64,000 nucleotides of DNA from Blastomussa wellsi (taxonomy: Eukaryota > Cnidaria > Anthozoa > Scleractinia > Plerogyridae): contig OX393567.1 of assembly GCA_947652115.1 (NCBI GenBank), positions 1,553,800-1,617,799 on the forward strand, given 5' to 3'. This document shows positions 11,693-22,800 of the stretch, one piece after another (the stretch's first letter is position 1; each line of letters opens with the position of its first letter). Below the pieces are notes generated by a model. The model was not told the origin of the DNA and ran no database searches. It saw only the letters and a list, made by a program, of their open reading frames with translations. A program made the position numbers and the translations under genes.

Positions 11693-14024
11693 ACGCACAC
11701 GTATTGTTTAATCATACTTTTGTTAGATGGAATGGGCGAATTTCTATATCGGCCGCTAATAAAGAAGCTAAAACGCGCATGCAGTCCAAACACACACTAA
11801 AATACCTTGCTTTTCCATTCCTCATTCAAAGACTGACTTTTTCCACTTTTTCCATTTTTCCATTTCTTTTTCTTGCAATTTTCTGTACAACTGATTCAAG
11901 GTTGATTATTAAGAGAGTCGAAAGAAATTTCAAACTAGCCCAAAGACCAAAGTTGGGTGCGACATCTGAACAACCAATTTTTCTAAATTGTGGAATGACT
12001 AATGACCGACACCACTGAAACATTTCAGTCCGCAACATATGAAGTTGAGGATCGTTAATTCTTCACTCTGTTCGCACGCATGTTTTTTTTGTACGGGTTG
12101 GGGCCGGGGGAGGGGAGGCTCAAGCACGATAGTTCCACCGTCAACTTTACTGTCAGGTTAAATTGCTGAAAGAAGACTGTGTACCTTCAGTTCCAGCATC
12201 TCGCTTTGTGTCCATGTAAGGAATGACTTGGCAAATAACCATTGAGTGTCGCCACTACAGGAGATTAATACTGCATTACATTCGAAGACTGGGAGGTACC
12301 CAAAGATGGTGTCACGATGCCATGCATGGTTGCAAAAATAAGAAATAATTATTCTCTCCTTTTACCTTTTCTCTGAAATTTAAACTGAATCTGTTTTTCT
12401 CGAATGGTTCAGTTATGCAAGACTTTATATCAAAGGAGAACCGTACAGTTGCAGGCAATGTTGCAATAAACTCTGAGCCAAATTTCCGTCTGCAGGCAAG
12501 CTCTCATCGGCATATCGTGACAAATCGCAACGGATGGCATGACGCCTACGCATTGTCGTGGAGTCACGCAAATAATGGGCAACATGGCGACTGTTGGTTG
12601 GTGACTACTGGAAATCTTTTCCCGCTAAACTACAGAACACAGGGTCACTTATTTGCATTTTCAGAAGTTCCCGACCCTTGTATTAAATATATGAAGTGAA
12701 CCGAAGTGGCCCTGAATTCTGTGACCTCTTAACTTGTGCGACCCGTAAGTATAAAGCTTATCCATATAATTTGTGCCTCTTTGTTTTATACGAGGGCTTC
12801 CTTGACTTCAAAAGGAATCCCCTCCATACAAGTGTACAGGTCTCCAAGACCTTTAAGGCCGACACAATGCAAGGTGACAAGTCGTTGCAAATGTTGCAAC
12901 GATTTGTTTTGGAAGATGCCAGTACACACGTGCGTGCACGGCGACTTGCCGCAAAGACCTGTCCCCAAGCGTGTCCCGGCCGCCTTTGACTTTTCTGAAC
13001 TGTTCCATGGTTTAAAAAAATCTTCGAAATCTAAAGCCTTGCTGTGCATTTGTAATAATTGTTTAATATAAAGCGTTTCGTCCAATTTTAAATCGCTAGG
13101 TGGTGGGGGGGAGGGGGTGTCTAAACCTCCCTCCTCTCTTTACTCGCGGCTTCCGCCCTTTCCCTGTTGCAATAGATTACGCAATTTTGCAAACTTTTTG
13201 GCGATTTTTTCCCAGTTCCCACAACCTTAGGAATCCCAGTTGCCTACTTCTCTCCTCCCACTGCCCATACCCCTCCTGCCCACTATTCTCCTGGATCCCC
13301 ACCCCCTGTCCCCTTCCACAGTTGTAGCCTCTCCACACCCCACTGATTCATAATGTGCTAAAATACAGAATACAGGGCCACTTATTTGTATGTTATTAAA
13401 TAAGAATACCCCCAGTGTATTGAGTTGTTCTTGAATAATGTAAAGAGGAAAACATTTCATGTTATTTGTGTATTTTCTGTGAAGGGAAAATGAAAGATTT
13501 AAATACGCCTAATGCTACATTACTGTAAAATTTTGATACAGGTATGTAAGAAAAAAGTAACAAAAATCAAGGTCTAACCATGAACATAAGAAGGCCTAGG
13601 CAGCTTTTTCAAACCCAATAAATATGCTGTCACTTGACTGTTCTGGTTCTGCCTAAATCCCCTCCCCTCCCCCCCCCCCCCCAAACAAAAGCAAAAAGAT
13701 ATCGAAACTGCTAATTCTATCCGAAAAGCCCTTTGTACATTCCTACCACCTTTTAGTAGAATGAGCATCCCTAAACCTCTAACAATGACTGTTACAATGA
13801 TAAATTATTAAGTATTCTGCAATTTTGCAGAAAAAATTCCTGATTTTGTGTGGTTCCCACCACCTTGAAAATACCACTTCCCACCTTGCATACACCTGCC
13901 AGTCCTAACCATTCTTCTGGGTTCCTGGCCTCTACCTGCCCAATGTGCTGTAAGCATAGATAGGGTTTCCATACAGAGGAATGTTTTAAATGTAATGGTT
14001 ATTAGTGTTATTCATCTTACAGGC
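11120..14024. other. Spacer between CHDH-2 and CHDH-3
   Basis: No convincing gene. It holds the CHDH-2 3' UTR and possible poly(A) signal (11330), a LINE-like 3' tail with a tetranucleotide array (11577-11691), and homopurine/homopyrimidine and poly-C tracts (near 11427, 12107, 13097, 13660). Short frames in it have no recognisable domain. A 5' UTR and promoter for CHDH-3 should lie near the right end but no motif stands out. Confidence 0.6.
11577..11691 (+). repeat. LINE-type 3' tail with (ATTG)n array
   Basis: AATAAAGTTGATTG leads into about 24 copies of the tetranucleotide ATTG with one GGTTG variant. The same tail occurs inverted at 39222-39250 (CAATCAATCAA followed by CTTTATTT), so this is the 3' end of a non-LTR family rather than a simple microsatellite. 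Reverse frames read as repeated SINQ and are not protein. Confidence 0.7.
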
Positions 14025-17000
14025 ATGGGCATGTACAGCTATTCTTTGAGGCTTGCTCAAAGAGCACAAATATTGTCTAGAAAGGCACTTGCATGGACAT
14101 CAAGGGGTCAGTTTAACCAGTTCTGTTTGTCTGTTTTTGTTATTTTATTTTTTTTTTTGTTTTTGTTTTTGTGCATGGCAATACGTTTACAGTTAGTTTG
14201 CAGGTGTAACTCATGTTTGACCAGTGGGAGGTACAGCGGCCAAATGGCTAATGTACTGTATTCTGAATCAAGTGGTTCAGGTTCAAGGGCATTGTGTTGT
14301 GTTCTTGAGCAAGACACTTCAATTTCATAGTGTCTCTCGGCCACCCAGGTGTATAAATGGGTAGTGGCAAATTTAATGCTGTGGGGCAACACTGCGATGA
14401 AATAGAATCCTACGGAAACTGGGATAAGTTTTTAGCTGAGCTATGGCCTGATGTGCCACTGGACTCAAATAAAGACTTAAGCTTACCTTTACCTTGTTCA
14501 ATCACAATAAACTAGCAAGCCAAGTCCAACCAAGAAGTTTCAAGTCAACTTCATCATTTTCTTCCACCCATGATTTCATCATTATTGGAGGAGGGTCTGC
14601 TGGATGTGTTATTGCCAATCGGCTATCAGAAAATCCAGATACAAGGGTACTTCTGCTAGAAGCTGGGCCAAAAGACAACTCGTGGAAAATCCACATGCCA
14701 GCAGCAATGGCATTTAACCTGGATGATGACAGCCATAACTGGTATTATACATCAGTACCTCAAGAAAATTTACAAAATAGGTAATAACAGCTTGTTCTCT
14801 CAATCAACATCTTACGAGCAATTCAAAGAGCTTGTTACTGTTGGAACTGCAGTTCTGCCCATGTCTAAGACCCATGTATGAAAGAAGGTCCATCATCACT
14901 CGACTTTTTCACCGTTTTCGGGGTTGGGGAGGCACTCCAGATGTTTGTTTGAAATTTGAATTAAATTACCAAAAGAAAGCAATCTGGGCGTGGCTCTAAC
15001 TTGTTTTGACCCCTAGTATGGACACACAGTATGACCATGTTTGCAACCCATGTCAGAGAATATTGGCATTCTGTTCTGAACACACCAGGTGATACAAAAA
15101 TCAGTGATTTATATTCCCAATGACAAGCATCTTTGTCCCCTTTATATAGGAGTCTTTCTGCCCCCCCCCCATCCCCCCTGGGGTGGTGAGGCTTGAATTT
15201 TCGCGTGTAAGTAACAGTTAGAGCGGTTTCCACTTCAGTGTCGAATTGCTTTGGTTTTGTATTGCTACGCTCAGCAGTGATTGGTTTAAAAATCTCGCAC
15301 CACTTTTTCAACCAATCGGAAGTAAAACCAAAACCCGCGCTTTGTGTCGGCTGCGTGTAATTACTTCAAGTTTTGATTGGTTCCCTGAATTGTATCCTTC
15401 CTTTGTGATTGGCTGAAGTAATAACACGAGGTAAGAGACTGACAAATTACGTTCGTAGAGCTAAAGTCAAATCATTTTCAAACTTGTACTGTTGCAGGAC
15501 CATTTACCACCCAAGAGGTCGAGTATTGGGCGGATCCTCGTCGATAAATGCAATGATTTACGTGCGAGGACATGCATTTGATTTCGACAGATGGGACAGA
15601 GAAGGCGCGAAAGGGTGGTCCTACGCCGACTGTCTGCCTTACTTCAAGAAATCAGAGACCTATGAGCTTGGTACGTCTGTTCGCGGTCATGACAGATGAT
15701 GCATTCTGGCATTTTGACAACCATAATTTAGCCTTCATCTGGAAGAAATATAGCCTGCAACGCAGACATTCGTTTGGCTCGTCACGCGCCAAAAGAACGT
15801 CTGCGAAGGAGGCTAGACTAAATACTTAGTGATTTTGAACCCCTTTCCAGTATTGCCCTCCCGCGCCCCCCACTAATCGCCCCCCGTCTTCTTTAGTACC
15901 CTCTTCATAATTCCATGCCCAAGTACAAAGATTTAGCCAATGATGTTATTTTTGCTTAATTTTACAGACACTAATGACAATTCACAACGAGAGTAACTCA
16001 ATATTTCCCATCCTTAGCCATCCTTTTGTTTAGTATCACCTGTTTGGGGTTTTTCTTCCTTAGTTAATGTGTTATTTTGAGGTTCCCTTCATTTTAAGGG
16101 GAAATTTGGTTCGTCGCAAAAAAGACTACGGACCTCATTTAAAACGCTTTACTTTAATAACGTTTCTCTTTAGACAAATGACGGTTTAATAACGTCTCTC
16201 TCTTCTCTAGGTGCTAACAAGTACCGAGGAGGAGGTGGCCCGCTTCGTGTATGGCGTGGAACATGCACCAATCCTCTTCACCAGACCTTTATCGACGCAG
16301 GTATTGAAGCCGGCTATCCATTCACGGAAGACATCAATGGCTATCAACAGGAAGGGATTGGGTGGCTGGATCGTACTGTTCATGATGGAAGACGATGGAG
16401 CGCTGCAACCGCTTATTTAAAACCATCTCTGCAACGAAAGAACTTAGTAACGGAAACTATGGCTCTGGCAAACAGAGTTTTGTTTGAAAACGACCGGGCC
16501 ATCGGTGTAGAATATCGCGTTGGGAACTCAACAAAACACGCGCGTGCCTCAAGGGAAGTGATTGTTTGTGGTGGGGTGTTCAATTCCCCTCAGGTTCTTA
16601 TGCTCTCTGGTGTTGGAGATGAGGACGAGCTGAAAGCGTTGGGGATACCTGTGGTGGCTAATTTACCAGGAGTAGGGAAAAATCTACAAGACCATGTACA
16701 AGTGTATGTTCAATATGTAAGTATGTTCACGTTAATTTTTTGTCCGCTTCCTTGCTACGCACGGAATCGATCCGCCGTGTTCAATGCTACACCATGCCCC
16801 GAGCGCGCAAACAAAGAAACTTAATCATTATCCATTCTTTAAAAACCGCGCATGGTCAAGGCTGTGGCCTGGTAATTTCCGTTTTTCTTTGAATAGATTG
16901 CCATTCACTCAAAATAAAAAAACCTCCGTGAAAGACGTTTGGATTTTATGGCTTTTTCTACTGACGTGCAATGGAATTTAATAGTTCAGGCCGTCATAAT

Positions 17001-19085
17001 TACATCGGGAGCTTGAATTTATTAATCAATGTTATATACAACAGGAATGCCTTCATCCAGTAACATTGAACAGTACCTTTAAACTGCACAACATGATCAT
17101 GGCGGGAACACAGTGGTTTTTATTCAAGAGAGGAACGTGTGCTTCAAACCATCTCGAGAGCGGCGGGATTGTCAAAAGTGCCCCTGATGTATCGCACCCG
17201 GATATAGAGATGCAATTTGTTCCTGTTGTTATGAGAGAAGCAGGATCGTCTCAAGTCGTTCAACACGGATACCAGGTACTTTAGCTTAAGGACGTTCGCG
17301 CGACTAGGAGTACTTCTACTCCCCCTGCAGGATGGGATGCTAGTCCATCGCAGGGTTCCCTCCCCCCTCCCCTCCCTCCCAGCATAAAAGGGGCGAGGCC
17401 ACGCAATTTTAGGCGCTTTCAGTACTTTCCAACTAGTCATGGAATTAACTGAAATATCGTAGTAGCACCTTAAAGAGACAGAGGAATTCAAGCGACACGG
17501 AAGGACAACGGAGTGCTTTTGGGTAAATTTGAAAAGCACCGGCCCGACTCTTTTCAGGTTTTTCAATTTGTGTCATTTATAGCGTTCGGAAATCATTACT
17601 TCGTATGTCACCACCTTAACACTGTTGTTCTGGGCCCAACTGTCAAAGGGTGGATCGATAACGCTATCTATCCACTGGATAAATCACTATCCACTGGTAT
17701 GGGTTGGCAATCCACTGGATATTGAACAAAATTACCTAAAATAGTGCGACCTTGCCGGTAACTATTTCTACATCGGGACGGAGAAAGGCACTATTAAAAG
17801 TAACGCGTCTTGGTCAAGAATACGGCACAGTTACCTCTCTCTCCGGAGGGATGGAGAGTATGAATACTCTTAGATAGGAACTGGTGAATTGGCGTTTTCC
17901 TCCTTATTCCAAGCGTCCGTTTCGGTTACTATTTTTCTTTGTTTTGTTTCAGCTTTGTGTTGAAATTCTAAGACCAAAGAGTCGAGGCTTCGTCAGCCTG
18001 CGGTCACGTGATCCGCTCACTCACACTGTCATTCAACCAAACTATTTGGCACGTGACAGCGATCGCCGCCTAATGAGGAGCTGTGTACAAATCGCACGTC
18101 ACGTGCTCAACCAGAAGGCTTTTGATGGTTACAAAGGAAAAGAATTAAAACCAGGTTTGGGAAAGGTTCTGTTGGGATCTGCTGACCTGGGAAAAATGAA
18201 TGTTATTTTTCTGATGCCTCCAAATAGCTATAGTGATACGAATAATTCTCTCTTCTATAGCGGGCGGCATCGGGACCAGCATCAACTGTCGGTCTTTGAG
18301 AGGTGTCCTGCTTATGGAGAGTTTAATTACCGTGAAATTACTGAAAATCGGTGCACAAGGACCGACTGACAAGTTGTCTGTCTTCTTGAGGTGTCCGTCT
18401 TACATTAGCCTGCGAGAGCAGACTACTTTTTTTCGCTCTAAAGTTTTCTGCTCTCGCAGGCTAGTCTTACAGAGGTGTTCGTTAAAAGAGAGTTACTACA
18501 TTAAACTACAGAGCGATTTCCAACTCGCAAAACGTTCTACACCAGTCAGAAGTGAAACCAAAACCAATCGTGACTGGCTCGTTTTCCCGCGCATTTTCTG
18601 TGAGTTTTGATTGGCTTCCTGGATTGTCTGTGTCCTTTTTGATTGGCAAGCTAGAATGATTTAATATTTGGTTTTGGTTTTACGACAGTCTATTTTATTG
18701 CGATCTAATCTGCGTGGAATTTTCTCTTATATGAAAGCTCTATGCTCTTGTTCTTGTAACGCATTTTATCGCCATTCTTTTAGGTACGACTTGCAAAACT
18801 GAAGACGAAGTAGATGCTTTCATACGAGAATTTGCCAAGACGGATTATCATCCCTGTGGTACATGCAAAATGGGAGCCGACGATGATCCGATGGCTGTTG
18901 TCGATAAGAATACTCGCGTCTTCGGAGTCGGCAATCTTCGGGTCGTGGATGCGTCTGTTATGCCGAGTATAATCAGCGGTAATCTTAATGCCGCCACGAT
19001 CATGATTGCGGAAAAGGCAGCGGACTGCATTTTAGGGAAATCTCCACTTCCCAGTGAACACGTACCAGTTTATGGCAGATCGTAA
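14025..19085 (+). CDS. CHDH: Choline dehydrogenase-like GMC oxidoreductase, complete (CHDH-3)
   Basis: Seven coding exons: 14025-14106, 14516-14780, 15498-15670, 16211-16716, 17045-17275, 17953-18154, 18784-19085 (TAA). They total 1761 nt, 586 aa, close to vertebrate CHDH length. Residues 1-27 are basic and lack acidic residues ([15 protein letters not shown]...), as in mitochondrial presequences. GGGSAG at 52-57 is the FAD site. The GMC signature [15 protein letters not shown] is near 121-135 and the second signature near 293-308. Catalytic His509 is in [10 protein letters not shown] and its Asn555 partner in [10 protein letters not shown]. Exon 1 joins exon 2 in phase 1 through a GTCAGT donor, a slightly weak site. 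A poly(A) signal AATAAA is at 19141. Expected role: choline oxidation to betaine aldehyde in mitochondria. It is more diverged than CHDH-1/2. Confidence 0.92.
14220..14490 (+). mobile_element. tRNA-derived SINE-like copy C
   Basis: It has an A-box-like AGCGGCCAAATGG, a B-box-like GGTTCAAGGGC, the shared blocks GAGCAAGACACTTCA and GTATAAATGGGTA, and the 3' block GGCCTGATGTGCCACTGG. It ends in AAGACTTAAGCTTACC. Family and orientation match copy B. Its end lies about 25 nt before the 3' splice site of CHDH-3 exon 2. Confidence 0.7.
15215..15422 (+). repeat. Interspersed repeat, copy 1 (GATTGG-rich)
   Basis: It shares ordered blocks with 18506-18690: a first block near GCGGTTTCCA / GCGATTTCCA, AAACCAAAAC, AGTTTTGATTGG, TTCCCTGAATTG / TTCCTGGATTG and TGATTGGC. 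It lies in the CHDH-3 intron just before exon 15498-15670. No terminal repeats were resolved and no protein is encoded. Confidence 0.55.
18407..18462. repeat. Short hairpin, AGCCTGCGAGAGCAG arms
   Basis: The 15-nt left arm AGCCTGCGAGAGCAG and its exact reverse complement at 18448-18462 enclose a T-rich centre. The GCGAG-CAG end motif resembles the ends of the repeats at 10516 and 29585, which suggests one family of palindromic elements. Confidence 0.7.
18506..18690 (+). repeat. Interspersed repeat, copy 2 (GATTGG-rich)
   Basis: Second copy of the element at 15215-15422, in the CHDH-3 intron before the last exon, same orientation. Shared blocks include AAACCAAAACC and GAGTTTTGATTGGCTTCC. Confidence 0.55.
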
Positions 19086-19374
19086 TCGTTCGATATTTTT
19101 GCACGTCAGGATGGCATTTCAGAGAAAGGAGGAGGGCGGAAATAAAATAAGTGGTTTTTTTTTGTGTGTTTCCGTTTGTTTTATCATTTTGTTTATGTGA
19201 TATAGTTCAAGGTCATAATGATTATTTATTCGCATGCGGCCATGTTAACCAAGAAAGCTGCAATTCGAGAATAACATGATGACCCTCTGGGACAAGCTTA
19301 AATTCATTGTGTGGCGTTTCGTCCCTGTGGAGGTGGGGGATAGGTAGGCGGTCCAAACTTTCCGCTTCTGGTAC

Positions 19375-19749
19375 TGTGCCGTCACACTATAGTGGAACAT
19401 TGAACATTGCGTGATTACTGAACATTGCGTGATTACCGCAACTTGATTTTTTGTTTTAACGATCGTGTTACTTAGTTTGCGTGTAAACATTCACATTTTT
19501 TCTTTGAGATAAGAATCGCCGCATCTTAGGCTATGATTGAAAGTCGTTAGATTAGTTCCGCTATACAATCCTCATTGTTGTAATTTTGAATCAGTTCGTA
19601 TCAGTCTTTTATCGTGTGCAGACCCAGCAGTTCTTTCTGTTTTTACCTAAATCAAATCGAATAAATCAGTTAAGTTTCAACGACGGGTTTATTTATGTGG
19701 TAATACTGCCCTATCGGAGCCAAGACGTATCGGCCGAGGTAGCGGAACA
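19375..19749 (+). repeat. 5' LTR of BEL/Pao element
   Basis: Starts TGTGCCGTCAC and ends AGCGGAACA. Inside it an 18-bp word (TGAACATTGCGTGATTAC) occurs twice in tandem near 19402-19437. An AATAAA sits near 19659 as a likely polyadenylation signal. Confidence 0.95.
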
Positions 19750-19816
19750 GTAAAAACAGAGAACCAGAGGCTTTGCGCACAAGCGAGCTGCTCGTTTGGT
19801 TGGTCAAGGAGTAGCC

Positions 19817-22800
19817 ATGGAGAACGGCGAAGAAAAGCAACCAACTGAACTAGTCACACCTACTCTTCAGGAACAACAGGAAGAGCGTGGCCCTGAAGAA
19901 GAAGACGAAGCTGCAATGTACGCTGGCACTGGAGCGCGCCCAAAACGGACAAGCAAGCCGACGTGCAAGGTAATACAAAATAAAATTTTAGAAACAGAGA
20001 AATGCGTTGAAAACCTGTGGAAAAGATGTCTGAAGGAAATCACGAAATTTCAAACACCGGATCAACCAGATGAAATCCGGAATGGTATGGCAACGGCAAG
20101 ATCTTTATTTAATACGTATCAGTTAGAAATTTTATCGATGCAAGAAGTTACTGCAAGCGCTAGCTCGGCTGAATTAATTGAAGACAGAAAACGTCTAGAA
20201 GAAACTGCGTCTTCGCGAAAGGCGTTCTTAGACAATGCATTGAAAGACGCCAATGATCAAATAAAGAACTTATTGTTAGAAACGGGATCCGCGGGAATGC
20301 AAAGTTCGACAACATCATCTGTCATCTCCTCCGTGACATCCGCGCGATTAAAGGCCAAAGCAAAGGCCGCCGCTGCGCTTAAAAGAGCCGAATTACAAAA
20401 GCAAAGAATGGAAATAGAGTCACGTTCAGCCCTATTGATCGAGCAGGAAGAACTTGCCTTAGCTAGGCACAAGCGAAACGAAAAGGCTAGGCTCGAAGCA
20501 CTGCGTTTAGACGAAGAGGCGGCGATTGCACTAGCAACAGCCAAGGCTATCGATGAGGAACTAAACGAATCCGATCTCAGCGTCGACAAAGCATTCCGTG
20601 CGCCCGATCTCCCGCCGTTAAGCCCTAAACATCGCGTGCAGGAGTACTTAGATGCGCAAAGGGAATTTTCTCCATCGGTCGATGAAGCCGCCAAGAAAGA
20701 AAACATAGAGCTTAATCAGCCCCCTGAGCCCAAATTTAAAGTCAAGCTAGAGCCATTTATGCAAGCGCAAGTCACGCCACCGCAAGACACGCGACCGGAA
20801 ATCTCGCCTCTCGTGGACGTCAAGCTAAACCCAAACACAGCAGCGTTCACACCCGCGCTCTTGCCAACCGTAGGCCCTTACATTGAGTTCATGGCCCGAA
20901 GGGAACTTATATCCAACAAAATAGAAAAGTTTGATGACCGGCCCGAAAATTTCCACACCTGGAAGGGCTCGTTCAACAACATGATCAAGGGGGTTAACCT
21001 TAGCCCCAGCGAGCAACTTTCTCTGATGATAGAAAACACAACGAACGAATCCAAGCGCCTAGTGCAGAGGCTTCGTAATGCGTACATTGAAAATCCAGAG
21101 AAGGGAATTAAGGAAGCCTGGAGAAAATTAGGAGAGAGGTTTGGCTCAAACGCTGTGGTCACGCAAGTACACCTTGAAAAACTAAAAACTTTCCCAAAAA
21201 TAGGGAACCGCGAAAATAAACGGCTGCAAGAGTTTGGCGATCTATTGCTAGAGCTGCAGTGCGCTAAAAACGACGGAGCACTAAAGGGTCTTAAAATCCT
21301 TGACGAACCAGCTTATTTGAGGCCTGTCGTGACTAAACTACCCGACGACCTCCAAGGGAGATGGCAGCGGCACGCATTTAAATACAAAGGTCAGTGTAAC
21401 GTCGACTATCCTCCGTTTAACGAGTTCTCAAAGTTCGTCCAGGAGGTTTCCAGCGAGAGGAATGATCCCTATCTATCCATGGAGAATAATGAGAAATCTT
21501 TAATGTACAGCCAGCCTAATAACTCTTCTAGAATTCTCAGATCTCGGAACGCACGGCAAAATATCAAGACGGCGAAGACCGAAGTTACCGGATCCAAGCA
21601 CGTGCAAAGAGAAACGCCCATTAGAAATGATCCCAGCAAATGGTGTTTCATTCATGACAGCCCCCATCCTTTGAAAGCATGCCGAATCCTCAAAGCCAAA
21701 CCGTATCGCGAGCGAATAGACTTGCTAACGAAGCATCGTGTTTGTCTGCGTTGTGCTGCTTCGTCCGCTCATTCCACGAGGAACTGCACCTCCACCCCTA
21801 ACTGCGCAGTGTGCCACAGCGACAAACACGTGACAATTCTCCATCCTGACAACACAACGCAAGAATTTCGCCCGTTCGAAAGTGCGGCACAGCAGCAAGG
21901 CGAGGAGCAGGCGGCAGCAACCCCTCAAGGAACTGAATCTCTGATCGTGACAAACAGGTGCACTGAGATATGCGGCCAAAACTCGGGAGGAGCTGGGAGG
22001 TCCTGTGCAAAAATCTGTTTAGCCAACATATATGCCGGAAGCAAACCCGATGAGAAGATCCAAGCCTACGTTCTTATCGATGACCAAAGCAACTACTCGC
22101 TAGCGAAGGCCAAGCTGTTTGAGAAGCTAAACCTCAAGGGATCGACCACCGCGTACACCCTGAAGACGTGTTCTGGAGTCAAAGAAACTAAAGGGCGACT
22201 TGCACGAGGATTGATGATAGAATCTCTTGACCAAAGCGTGAAATACCAGCTCCCAACGCTCACCGAGTGTGATGAGATCCCTAACAATCGGGAAGAAATT
22301 CCCACTCCTCAAGTCGCACGAGCACACCCTCACCTGCAGCCAATCGCAGACGAAATTCCAGAGCTTAACGAACAGGCAGAGATTCTGTTGCTTATTGGGC
22401 GAGACGTTCCTCCTCTCCACAAGGTTCATGAGTCACGCAACGGTTCGAGAAACGCGCCTTGGGGTCAGCGGCTAGACCTTGGTTGGGTAGTTCTTGGAAA
22501 TACTTGCCTTAATGGAGCTCACAAACCAGAGCAGATTTCCACGTGTAAGACCCAAGTGTTATACAACGGCCGACCTTCGCTGTTTGTGCCCTGTCCGAAC
22601 CGTTTTCACGTCAAGTACGACACAAACACAGATTCACCCTTCATCAACCGCGAATTTGACGATGGCTTAGCACGAGATGTGTTCACACGTACACCACAGG
22701 ACAACAAGCCAGGAACCTCTACTGAAGACAGAAGGTTTATGGAAATTATGGAAAACGGCATGACAAAGGACGAGAGTGGGAGCTGGGAAGCGCCGCTACC

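Noticed and set aside
11533..11793. Minus-strand frame with repeated SINQ units
   Set aside because: It is the (ATTG)n array read in reverse; no protein texture outside the repeat.
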